Shown here piece by piece: positions 1 to 6,946 of a DNA stretch of 6,946 nt (the first letter of the stretch is position 1; each line of letters starts with the position of its first letter). Under the pieces are notes generated by a model. The model saw only the letters and a program-made list of their open reading frames with translations, did no database searches and was not told the origin of the DNA. Position numbers and translations under genes: made by a program. The stretch comes from a bacterium (GTDB lineage: Bacteria > Latescibacterota > UBA2968 > UBA8231). The stretch is from positions 1-6,946 of the forward strand of contig JAQCJA010000250.1 of NCBI GenBank assembly GCA_027593305.1, given 5' to 3'.

Positions 1-289
1 TGTGCAACCCGAGTTTCGCGACGCCTCCGACGTTGCCGATCTGTTCGATCTGGTGGAGCACCGAGAGATTCTGGCGGGCTTACTCTCTGATCGGGAGGGC
101 GTGGTCGTCACGATCGGCGACGAAAATGAGCTGCACGAGTTGCACCTCTGCAGTCTGGTGACGGCCAGTTACCAGGTTCGTGGTGCGATTGGTGTGGTTG
201 GCGTTATGGGTCCCACGCGGATGCCATATGATCGCCTTGTAGCTCTGGTGAACTACGCAGCTTCCCGCGCCTCGGAGCTCGTCGCCTGA
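1..289 (+). CDS. hrcA: Heat-inducible transcription repressor HrcA, C-terminal part (5' truncated by window)
   Basis: About 95 C-terminal residues are visible; the frame is open to the left edge (base 1 is the last base of a codon), so the true start lies outside. The visible end of the family's GAF-like domain carries the IGDEN motif, followed by a CSLVTASYQV stretch and GVMGPTRMPY, which match the HrcA C-terminal consensus (IGxEN, CSxVTASY, GVIGPTRMDY). HrcA is a dimeric winged-helix repressor that binds the CIRCE operator and needs GroEL for activity, thereby linking unfolded-protein load to chaperone transcription. Its position just before grpE-dnaK-dnaJ is the classical one. The DNA-binding domain and any CIRCE site upstream of hrcA are not in view. 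The GTG at position 2 should not be taken as the start, since family members are roughly 340 residues. Confidence 0.93.
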   Translation, partial: VQPEFRDASDVADLFDLVEHREILAGLLSDREGVVVTIGDENELHELHLCSLVTASYQVRGAIGVVGVMGPTRMPYDRLVALVNYAASRASELVA

Positions 290-328
290 ACTACGTTGCA
301 GCGGATCTCAACTACCCGAAACGCAACA

Positions 329-351
329 TGCTGCCGATTTCATCGGTGGCA
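329..351 (+). promoter_or_regulatory. Strong hairpin in the hrcA-grpE gap (candidate mRNA processing/stability element)
   Basis: Left arm 329-338 and right arm 342-351 pair over 10 consecutive positions, eight Watson-Crick and two G-U, around a 3-base loop (339-341). The right arm ends 27 bases before the grpE ATG. No T-run follows on the + strand, so it is not a typical intrinsic terminator. Between hrcA and grpE, hairpins in other bacteria (as I recall, the B. subtilis dnaK operon) mark transcript processing that separates the short-lived hrcA message from the stable chaperone message; a similar role here is inference. No CIRCE-like inverted repeat and no convincing promoter was seen in this 89-base gap. 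Confidence 0.55.
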
Positions 352-378
352 CAAACAAAGCTGGGCATGTGACAAGTT

Positions 379-1053
379 ATGAGTGGTGACAACAGCAGCA
401 AGACCGAAAATGCCCCAAACGATGTGGCAAACGATGTGGCAGACGATGTAGCAGACGGTGTGGATGCCGCCGCCGAGACGGTGGCCTCGATGGAGGGTTC
501 TGCAACTGAGGGTGCTGCAACTGAGGGGGCTGGTGCCGCTCCGGCGCTCAGTGAACTGGAGCAGGCCCGCCGCGAGGCGGAAGAGAATCACGACCGCTAC
601 CTGCGGGCAGCGGCTGAGCTCAGCAATTTCCGTAAGCGTACGGTGAAGATGCGCACCGAGACGAGGGACGATACGCTGCGCGATGTGCTGCTGCAGATCG
701 GCCCCATGCTCGACAACTTCCGCCGCGCCCTCGGGCAGGACGCCGACGAAATCGTCGCTTTCCGGGAGGGCATCCAGATCATCTTCAAACAGTTCAACGA
801 GATCCTTTCCGGTTACGGCCTCGTCGAGATCGATACCGAAGGCAAGCCCTTCGACCCGAATCTGCACGAGGCGATTGTCCAGGTGCCGAGTGAGGAGTAC
901 CCTCCTGGTACCGTGATTCAGGAGATGGAAAAGGGCTACATGCTCAATGATCGAGTCCTTCGTCCTGCGCGTGTCATCGTCAGTGCGGCAAAGGCGAAAG
1001 ACGACACAAACCCGCAGGGCCCTGGCGACCGACAAAATGATGGAAAGGCGTAG
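379..1053 (+). CDS. grpE: GrpE nucleotide exchange factor of DnaK
   Basis: GrpE is a cytoplasmic dimer that releases ADP from DnaK and, in some species, acts as a thermosensor. The 224-residue protein has a long, acidic, alanine-rich and probably disordered N-terminus (residues 1-55) built from two sets of short repeats, then a helical coiled-coil region with the conserved NFRKRT (83-88), helices to about residue 145, and the C-terminal beta domain with the GrpE signature FDPNLHEAI (158-166) and GYMLNDRVLRPARVIVS (186-202). The usual residue in GYxLNGRVLRPA is glycine; here it is aspartate 191. A short charged tail (about 205-224) follows. The ATG at 379 has no strong Shine-Dalgarno, but it lies upstream of the whole conserved region. 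The stop is 11 bases before dnaK, so co-transcription and probable translational coupling are expected. Confidence 0.96.
   Translation: MSGDNSSKTENAPNDVANDVADDVADGVDAAAETVASMEGSATEGAATEGAGAAPALSELEQARREAEENHDRYLRAAAELSNFRKRTVKMRTETRDDTLRDVLLQIGPMLDNFRRALGQDADEIVAFREGIQIIFKQFNEILSGYGLVEIDTEGKPFDPNLHEAIVQVPSEEYPPGTVIQEMEKGYMLNDRVLRPARVIVSAAKAKDDTNPQGPGDRQNDGKA
421..456 (+). repeat. 12-base in-frame tandem repeat in grpE
   Basis: Three consecutive 12-base units (421-432, 433-444, 445-456) differ from one another at only one or two bases, and a degraded fourth begins at 457. They encode repeats of the type Asp-Val-Ala-Asn/Asp in the disordered GrpE N-terminus. Being a multiple of three, changes in copy number would alter tail length without breaking the frame. 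Confidence 0.85.
493..537 (+). repeat. 15-base in-frame tandem repeat in grpE
   Basis: Units at 493-507 and 508-522 differ at a single base; a third, diverged unit lies at 523-537. They encode EGSAT, EGAAT and EGAGA, just before the coiled-coil region of GrpE. The second tandem tract within 120 bases suggests that the N-terminal tail grew by local duplication. Confidence 0.85.
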
Positions 1054-1064
1054 GTAAGTCAGCA

Positions 1065-2982
<1,918 letters not shown>

Positions 2983-2984
<2 letters not shown>

Positions 2985-2997
2985 GGATTTTGTCCCT
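2983..2997 (+). other. Short hairpin at the dnaK stop codon
   Basis: A 5-bp perfect stem (2983-2987 with 2993-2997) encloses a 5-base loop and overlaps the end of the dnaK TAG. No T-run follows, so I do not call it a terminator. Its 3' arm contains CCCTCG (2994-2999), which is also complementary to the dnaJ ribosome-binding region at 3063-3068, so it may belong to a larger leader structure. Confidence 0.35.
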
Positions 2998-3045
2998 CGT
3001 GTATCCCGGATCCTCTCGCAGCCTGCCTGCCCAGTTCTGCCATTT

Positions 3046-3072
3046 CCCTCCGTGCGCAGCGGCGAGGGCGCA
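3046..3072 (+). promoter_or_regulatory. dnaJ ribosome-binding site within competing hairpins
   Basis: GAGGG at 3064-3068 is the best Shine-Dalgarno for the dnaJ ATG at 3080 (11 bases from its end to the ATG). CCCTC at 3046-3050 can pair with all five of its bases and would hide it. Alternatively TGCGC (3053-3057) can pair with GCGCA (3068-3072), leaving GAGG in the loop. The two structures exclude each other. This arrangement could tune DnaJ synthesis, or melt on heating, but the stems are short and the effect is inference. Confidence 0.35.
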
Positions 3073-3079
3073 GTCATAG

Positions 3080-4222
3080 ATGGACAAGCGTGACTACTAC
3101 GAGGTCCTGGGCCTGCCGAAGGACGCGGACGAAGCAGCCATCAAGAGTTCCTACCGCAAGCTGGCGCTGAAGTATCACCCGGATCGAAACCCGAACAACG
3201 ATGAGGCCGAATCGAAGTTCAAAGAGGCCTCCGAGGCGTACGAGGTCCTCAGCGACGCCGACAAGCGGGCCAAATACGATCGCTTCGGTCACGCTGGCGT
3301 CCAGAGCAACTTCGGCCAGGGAGGGTTTGAGTGGTCGGACTTCTCTCACGCCACGGATTTCCAGGACATCTTCGGTGACGTTCTTGGCGGCATGTTTGGC
3401 GGCGGACGCCGACGGGCCCGCGGTCCTTCGGGACCACCCAAGGGTCGCGATCTGCGTATTACTCTCGAACTGAGCCTCGAGGAAGTTGCTCTCGGTGTCG
3501 AGAGAAAGATCAACCTCTCCCGGCAACAGCGCTGCAAGGTGTGTGATGGCGCGGGCGCTGCACCAGGTGCCGACACCAAGACCTGTGGCACCTGTAATGG
3601 CATGGGGCAGGTGCAACAGGTGTCACGATCCTTCTTTGGCCAATCGGTGACCGTCACCGCCTGTCCCACATGCTCTGGTGAAGGCAAGACGATCACCGAC
3701 CCCTGTCACGAATGTTCCGGCGAAGGCCGCGTCCGCGAGTCTGCGACCATCACCGTGCGCATCCCGGCAGGCGTCAGCACAGGGAACTACATCCCCCTGC
3801 GTGGCCAGGGTGACGTTGGCCCACGTGGTGGTCCCACAGGTGACTGTCTGGCCTTCATCGAAGAGAAGGAGCACGATCAGTTCACGCGTCAGGGCAACGA
3901 CATCCTGCTGCGCATGCCGATCACCATCAGCCAGGCTGCCCTCGGTGACGATATCGAAGTGTCGACGTTGCATGGGGCGGTACGCATGAAAGTCCCTGAG
4001 GGAACACAATCCGGCCGGGTCTTCCGCCTGCGGGGCAAAGGGGTGCCTGATGTGGACGGACGTGGACACGGTGATGAACTGGTGGAGATCATGGTCTGGA
4101 CGCCGACCAACCTCAGTGCCGAAGAGCGGGCCTTGTTTGAGCAACTCGATGAACTCCAGCAGAAGCGGGCGAAGAAAGAAGGCAAGAGCTTTCTCGACCG
4201 CATGCTGGAAGCACTGAGATAG
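3080..4222 (+). CDS. dnaJ: Chaperone DnaJ (class I / type A Hsp40)
   Basis: DnaJ delivers substrates to DnaK and stimulates its ATPase. The 380-residue protein has the full class I layout: J domain (about 4-70) with the HPD motif at 33-35; Gly/Phe-rich linker (about 72-120); zinc-binding domain with four CxxCxGxG motifs at 152-159 (CKVCDGAG), 169-176 (CGTCNGMG), 195-202 (CPTCSGEG) and 209-216 (CHECSGEG); and C-terminal substrate-binding beta domains (about 220-345) ending in a charged helical tail. All eight zinc ligands are present. It follows dnaK after 95 bases that contain a Shine-Dalgarno in a potentially structured leader. Its TAG stop lies nine in-frame bases before the mrp ATG, in the same reading frame. 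Confidence 0.98.
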   Translation: MDKRDYYEVLGLPKDADEAAIKSSYRKLALKYHPDRNPNNDEAESKFKEASEAYEVLSDADKRAKYDRFGHAGVQSNFGQGGFEWSDFSHATDFQDIFGDVLGGMFGGGRRRARGPSGPPKGRDLRITLELSLEEVALGVERKINLSRQQRCKVCDGAGAAPGADTKTCGTCNGMGQVQQVSRSFFGQSVTVTACPTCSGEGKTITDPCHECSGEGRVRESATITVRIPAGVSTGNYIPLRGQGDVGPRGGPTGDCLAFIEEKEHDQFTRQGNDILLRMPITISQAALGDDIEVSTLHGAVRMKVPEGTQSGRVFRLRGKGVPDVDGRGHGDELVEIMVWTPTNLSAEERALFEQLDELQQKRAKKEGKSFLDRMLEALR

Positions 4223-4231
4223 CGCCGCGAC

Positions 4232-5029
4232 ATGGCATTTCCACGGACGATTCCAGAGGGTTCAACGACCTTGCCGGGCGTTGCCAATGTGGTGGCTGTG
4301 TCATCGGCCAAGGGGGGCGTGGGAAAATCGACTGTGGCGGTGAATCTGGCCCTGTCCTTTGCCCGAGACGGCGCCCGCGTGGGCCTGCTGGATGCCGATA
4401 TTTACGGACCGAGTCTCCCTGTACTCACTGGCATCCGTGAACAACCCGAAATTCGTGACGGCGATCGCATCCAGCCGCTGCGGGCCCATGGACTGGCACT
4501 CATGTCGATGGGGTTCCTTGCCGGTCAGGATGCTCCCGTGGTGTGGCGGGGACCGCTGCTGGCGCAAGCGGTGCAGCAGTTCCTGCAGCAGGTCGATTGG
4601 GGTGTGCTCGATATCCTCATCCTCGATCTGCCCCCGGGCACAGGAGACATTCCGCTGACGCTCAGTCAGGCGGTGGCGCTCAGTGGGGCGGTTGTTGTGA
4701 CGACGCCGCAGGACGTTGCGCTGCAGGACGTGGAGCGTGGCATGGCGATGTTCGATAAGGTCGACGTCGACATCATAGGCCTCGTGGAAAACATGAGCTA
4801 CTATCTCTGCCCCCATTGTGACAAGCGCCACGAGATCTTTGGCCACGGTGGCGGCCGGCGCATGGCAGCACGTCTCGGCGTCGACTTTCTCGGCGAGATC
4901 CCCCTCGATGCGACAGTTCGCGAGGGCGGCGACAGGGGAACACCCACCATGCTTGCAGAGCCCGACTCGGCTCGCGGGCAGGCCTTCTCAGCTATCGCCG
5001 CCGGTATCCTTGCCGCCTTGGCGGGCTGA
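4232..5029 (+). CDS. mrp: Mrp/ApbC (Nbp35/Ind1 family) P-loop ATPase, Fe-S cluster carrier
   Basis: Members of this family are homodimeric ATPases that bind a bridging [4Fe-4S] cluster and pass it to apoproteins; the mitochondrial member Ind1 (NUBPL) is needed for complex I assembly. The 265-residue protein shows the deviant Walker A motif AKGGVGKST (26-34) with its signature Lys27, DADIYGPSLP (54-63), a Walker B/switch region ILDLPPGTGD (130-139), TTPQDVALQDV (157-167), ENMSYYLCPHC (186-196) with the cluster-binding CxxC at 193-196, and FGxGGG (203-208). The N-terminal MIP18/DUF59 domain found in many bacterial Mrps is absent, so this is the short form. The start is well fixed: the only in-frame ATG after the dnaJ TAG lies at 4232, and an upstream extension is impossible because that TAG is in frame. 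No clear Shine-Dalgarno is seen, which suggests coupling to dnaJ translation. Confidence 0.95.
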   Translation: MAFPRTIPEGSTTLPGVANVVAVSSAKGGVGKSTVAVNLALSFARDGARVGLLDADIYGPSLPVLTGIREQPEIRDGDRIQPLRAHGLALMSMGFLAGQDAPVVWRGPLLAQAVQQFLQQVDWGVLDILILDLPPGTGDIPLTLSQAVALSGAVVVTTPQDVALQDVERGMAMFDKVDVDIIGLVENMSYYLCPHCDKRHEIFGHGGGRRMAARLGVDFLGEIPLDATVREGGDRGTPTMLAEPDSARGQAFSAIAAGILAALAG

Positions 5030-5044
5030 ACTGGTTCCGGCGCC

Positions 5045-5443
5045 ATGCGCGGCTGGGCTCGGCGTCACTCTCTGTGGATTCTGCCATTCGGCACAACCTG
5101 CTGTGCCGCGGATCTGACGACAGCATTTGGTCCCGCCCATGACCTCGGTCGCCTCGGTGCCGTGCTCGTCCACGATGCGGCTCTGGCTGACATTCTCATT
5201 GTTGCCGGGCGAGTCACGCGCGCGCTGGCTCCTGACCTGCGTCGGTTGTACAACAGCATGTACGCCCCCAAGGCAGTGATCGCCTTCGGCACCTGCGCCT
5301 GCACCGGGGGTGCCTGGGTCGGGGAGGAAGTCCCGGGAGGTGCTGACCTCGTCGTTCCGGTTGACGCCTACATCCCCGGATGCCCGCCCCCACCAGAGTC
5401 TCTGTACAACGCTCTGGCCCGTGTTGCGGCTCGCCTCGCCTGA
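5045..5443 (+). CDS. Orphan NuoB-like [4Fe-4S] protein (NADH:quinone oxidoreductase 20 kDa subunit family)
   Basis: This 132-residue protein resembles the core of NuoB/PSST, the complex I subunit that carries terminal cluster N2, and the related small subunits of membrane-bound hydrogenases. Visible landmarks are WARRHSLW (4-11), FGTTCCAAD (15-23), ADILIVAGRVTRALAP (48-63), GTCACTGG (82-89) and VDAYIPGCPPPPESL (106-120). The candidate cluster ligands are Cys19, Cys20, Cys84 and Cys113; their spacings (64 and 29) agree closely with the E. coli NuoB ligands as I recall them (63, 64, 129, 158). The adjacent cysteine pair is complex I-like, whereas GTCACTGG is closer to hydrogenase-type members. 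It lacks the N-terminal 25-40 residues and the C-terminal tail of true NuoB, and the usual SPR motif before the ADILIVAG strand is HDA here. No other nuo genes surround it. It starts 15 in-frame bases after the mrp stop. The specific function is unknown. Confidence 0.85.
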   Translation: MRGWARRHSLWILPFGTTCCAADLTTAFGPAHDLGRLGAVLVHDAALADILIVAGRVTRALAPDLRRLYNSMYAPKAVIAFGTCACTGGAWVGEEVPGGADLVVPVDAYIPGCPPPPESLYNALARVAARLA

Positions 5444-5446
5444 CGC

Positions 5447-5476
5447 TTGCCGCAGTCGACGACGTCTGGCTATCTT
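5447..5476 (+). promoter_or_regulatory. Weak sigma70-like promoter candidate before prmA
   Basis: TTGCCG (5447-5452) and TATCTT (5471-5476), each four of six to the E. coli consensus, are separated by 18 bases. CGCAGTCG occurs twice in direct orientation around this site (5451-5458 and 5480-5487). This is the only place after dnaK where coding density drops, so a secondary promoter for prmA-rsmE is conceivable, but such a match arises easily by chance. Confidence 0.15.
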
Positions 5477-5487
5477 CGGCGCAGTCG

Positions 5488-6474
5488 TTGGGAGGCACCC
5501 GTCGGCATACAACCGCCCGCTTCGCTGCAAGTCGAATTCCTATCGAACCTTCTGACCCATCCTACCCCGATGAGGGGGCAGAGCCAGTAGCGGCCCGATC
5601 GAGGACCTGGCCCGTAACGGTCCTGCTGGTGCCCAGAAATCTGGCCGATGACATCGCCGCCGAATGTTTTGACCACGGCAGTTGTGGCGTACATACCGAG
5701 GACTCTGGTGCTCAGGTGCGGCTCAATGTCTACTTCGAGGCGCCCGCCGGAGAGTTGCAGACCCTCAACGCCGCGCTCATCAAGGGTCTTTCGGCGGCAG
5801 GCCTGTGGCCTGATGGCGCCCGGGTATTACGCGGCGACGTAGAGCTCGAGCGCGACTGGAATGAGGCCTGGAAGGAATTCTATCGCCCCGTGTGGGCGAC
5901 GGAGAGCATCGTTGTGCACCCGCCCTGGCTGCCGGTCACGGTCGCAGCGGGACAGATGGCAATCGCCATCGATCCGGCGATGGCTTTTGGCACGGGTGGA
6001 CATGAATCCACCCAGTTGGCGCTGCAGGCGATTGAGTACTCGGATTGCTGCGGCCGTCGCTGTCTCGACATTGGCACAGGTTCCGGCGTGCTCAGCATCG
6101 CCCTCGTGCGGCTCGGCGCACAACACGTGACTGCCGTGGACATTGATCCCGTCGTCGTCGATAATGCGAAGACCAACTTCCGGGCCAACCTTGGCGCAGA
6201 AACGGCGCGGACCCGGCTGTTCACGGGGGGCATCGACTGTGTCCACGGCGAATGGTTCGATGTCATTGTCGCCAACATCGAAAGCCACCTGTTGCGGCCC
6301 TTGCTGCCGGCCATTGCCGCAGCGCTGCGGCCCGACGGAGTGGCGTTGTTCTCGGGATTGCTGGAGTCTGAGGGCGAGCGCTTCACGGAGTGGCTCGCCG
6401 ACGCAGGATTGAGCGTCGCCAAGACCTGGTCGAAGAACAACTGGTTCAGCTGCTCTTCGCGGGCCCATTCCTGA
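5488..6474 (+). CDS. prmA: Ribosomal protein L11 methyltransferase PrmA (start uncertain)
   Basis: PrmA trimethylates ribosomal protein L11 using S-adenosylmethionine. Numbered from the TTG at 5488 (328 residues), a weakly conserved lead of about 38 residues precedes the N-terminal substrate-recognition domain, which begins near TWPVTVLLV (40-48) and GSCGVHTED (64-72). Next come ERDWNEAWKEFYRP (121-134), IDPAMAFGTGGHEST (161-175), the SAM-binding motif LDIGTGSGVL (193-202), the acidic motif AVDIDP (216-221) and the NPPY-equivalent VANIESHLLRPL (261-272). The family's usual GTGTH is GTGGH here. The protein is longer than the typical 290-300 residues. The frame is open back to an ATG at 5380, but that start would overlap the NuoB-like gene by 64 bases and has no Shine-Dalgarno. 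The TTG at 5488 is the only standard start between that ATG and the conserved domain, and also lacks a good ribosome site. GTG at 5629 would cut the first strand. The function is secure, the start is not. Confidence 0.88.
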   Translation: MGGTRRHTTARFAASRIPIEPSDPSYPDEGAEPVAARSRTWPVTVLLVPRNLADDIAAECFDHGSCGVHTEDSGAQVRLNVYFEAPAGELQTLNAALIKGLSAAGLWPDGARVLRGDVELERDWNEAWKEFYRPVWATESIVVHPPWLPVTVAAGQMAIAIDPAMAFGTGGHESTQLALQAIEYSDCCGRRCLDIGTGSGVLSIALVRLGAQHVTAVDIDPVVVDNAKTNFRANLGAETARTRLFTGGIDCVHGEWFDVIVANIESHLLRPLLPAIAAALRPDGVALFSGLLESEGERFTEWLADAGLSVAKTWSKNNWFSCSSRAHS

Positions 6475-6475
6475 G

Positions 6476-6946
6476 GTGCCGGCGTTCTTTGTTGAGCCGG
6501 CGGATGTGGACGGCGATCGAATGGTCCTGGTCGATGACGAGGCCCATCACGTTCGCGTTCGGCGATGTCAGGAAGGGGATGTCATCGATGTCATCGATGG
6601 CGAGGGCAGCGGCTATCTGGTGCGGATTCTGTCGATGGCACCGAAGCGAGTGCAAGGGGAGATCATCGAGCACAGATCCGAGTGGGGTGAAAGCCCGGTA
6701 CGTCTGCACCTTGCGGCGGCGGTGCCAAAGGGATCACGTTTCGATCTCGTGATCGAGAAAGGCACGGAAGTAGGCGTTGCCGTCATCGTACCGCTGTTGA
6801 CGGAGCGGGGCGTGCTGCGCCCGGAGGCGGGCGGGCGGCGCGCGGACCGCTGGTTGCGCCTGGCGCGGGCCGCCGCCAAGCAGTGTGGCCGCAGTCGCGT
6901 ACCGCAGATCACCGAGCCTGTAGCATTGTCAGTGGCTGCCGACGAT
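6476..6946 (+). CDS. rsmE: 16S rRNA (uracil-1498-N3) methyltransferase RsmE, N-terminal part (3' truncated by window)
   Basis: RsmE is a SPOUT-class methyltransferase that makes m3U1498 in 16S rRNA. From GTG at 6476, 157 codons run open to the right edge. The start VPAFFVEPADVDG resembles the family's xRxFFVxxxL opening. An N-terminal PUA-like domain follows, with DDEAHHVRVRRCQEGD (25-40) and the VIDGEGSGYLVRIL stretch (44-57), and then the beginning of the SPOUT domain with LAAAVPKGSRFDLVIEKGTE (79-98), GVAVIVPLLTERG (100-112) and RAAAKQCGRSRVPQITEP (133-150). The C-terminal knot with its SAM-binding GPEGG loop lies outside the window. The start is one base after the prmA TGA, so the two genes are probably translationally coupled; prmA-rsmE adjacency is very common in bacteria. 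Confidence 0.93.
   Translation, partial: MPAFFVEPADVDGDRMVLVDDEAHHVRVRRCQEGDVIDVIDGEGSGYLVRILSMAPKRVQGEIIEHRSEWGESPVRLHLAAAVPKGSRFDLVIEKGTEVGVAVIVPLLTERGVLRPEAGGRRADRWLRLARAAAKQCGRSRVPQITEPVALSVAADD
6578..6600 (+). repeat. Short 9-base tandem repeat in rsmE
   Basis: GATGTCATC occurs twice in tandem (6578-6586 and 6587-6595) followed by a partial third copy, encoding DVIDVIDG within a beta-hairpin of the PUA-like domain. The repeat is in frame. It may be chance, because the DxxxxDG pattern is normal for the family at this place. Confidence 0.5.

Noticed and set aside
290..378. CIRCE operator (TTAGCACTC-N9-GAGTGCTAA) or sigma32 promoter before grpE
   Set aside because: I looked for both arms of CIRCE and for a CTTGAA/CCCCAT pair and found neither; if present, they lie upstream of hrcA, outside the window.
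5380..5443. ATG at 5380 as the prmA start
   Set aside because: It would overlap the NuoB-like gene by 64 bases inside its conserved PGCPP region, has no Shine-Dalgarno, and the extra residues do not resemble PrmA. Kept only as an alternative.
5827..6468. Minus-strand open frame of 213 codons opposite prmA
   Set aside because: The plus-strand frame encodes unmistakable PrmA motifs; the reverse frame has no family resemblance.

Overview
The window is a compact, fully co-directional (+ strand) stress-response gene cluster: hrcA (3' end only) - grpE - dnaK - dnaJ - mrp/apbC-type P-loop ATPase - a small orphan NuoB-like Fe-S protein - prmA - rsmE (5' part only). Every gene was assigned by reading conserved motifs in its translation; no database search was possible. 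I see no RNA gene, mobile element, CRISPR array or integration site, and no gap above 300 bases without a gene.

Organism: GC-rich DNA with proteobacterial-style proteins. DnaK is 639 residues, aligns almost without gaps to E. coli DnaK, carries the N-terminal-quadrant insert typical of Gram-negative DnaKs and ends in a proteobacterial-like acidic tail. The gene order (hrcA-grpE-dnaK-dnaJ ... prmA-rsmE) nevertheless matches the core of the Bacillus-type dnaK operon. A Gram-negative lineage that keeps HrcA, such as a former deltaproteobacterial group, would fit, but the phylum cannot be fixed from this window.

Layout: 1-289 is the C-terminal part of the HrcA repressor. 290-378 is an 89-base gap with a strong 10-bp hairpin. 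379-2984 holds grpE and dnaK, 11 bases apart. 2985-3079 is a 95-base dnaJ leader with several mutually exclusive pairings around its Shine-Dalgarno. 3080-5443 holds dnaJ, mrp and the NuoB-like gene, all in one reading frame, separated by single stop codons and spacers of 9 and 15 bases. 5444-5487 (or further) is a poorly defined prmA leader or N-terminal extension. prmA then runs to 6474, and rsmE begins one base later and leaves the window.

How the genes work together: GrpE, DnaK and DnaJ form the complete Hsp70 cycle (exchange factor, ATPase chaperone, J-domain co-chaperone), and HrcA is the usual repressor of such operons. PrmA and RsmE modify the ribosome (protein L11 and 16S rRNA). The unusual part is the pair between dnaJ and prmA: an Fe-S carrier ATPase of the Mrp/Nbp35/Ind1 family followed by a stand-alone protein with all four cysteine ligands of the complex I N2 cluster. 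Ind1-type Mrp proteins are known assembly factors for complex I, so this pair is the best candidate for an undescribed functional module here, possibly Fe-S delivery to, or stress protection of, a NuoB-type subunit. That function is inference.
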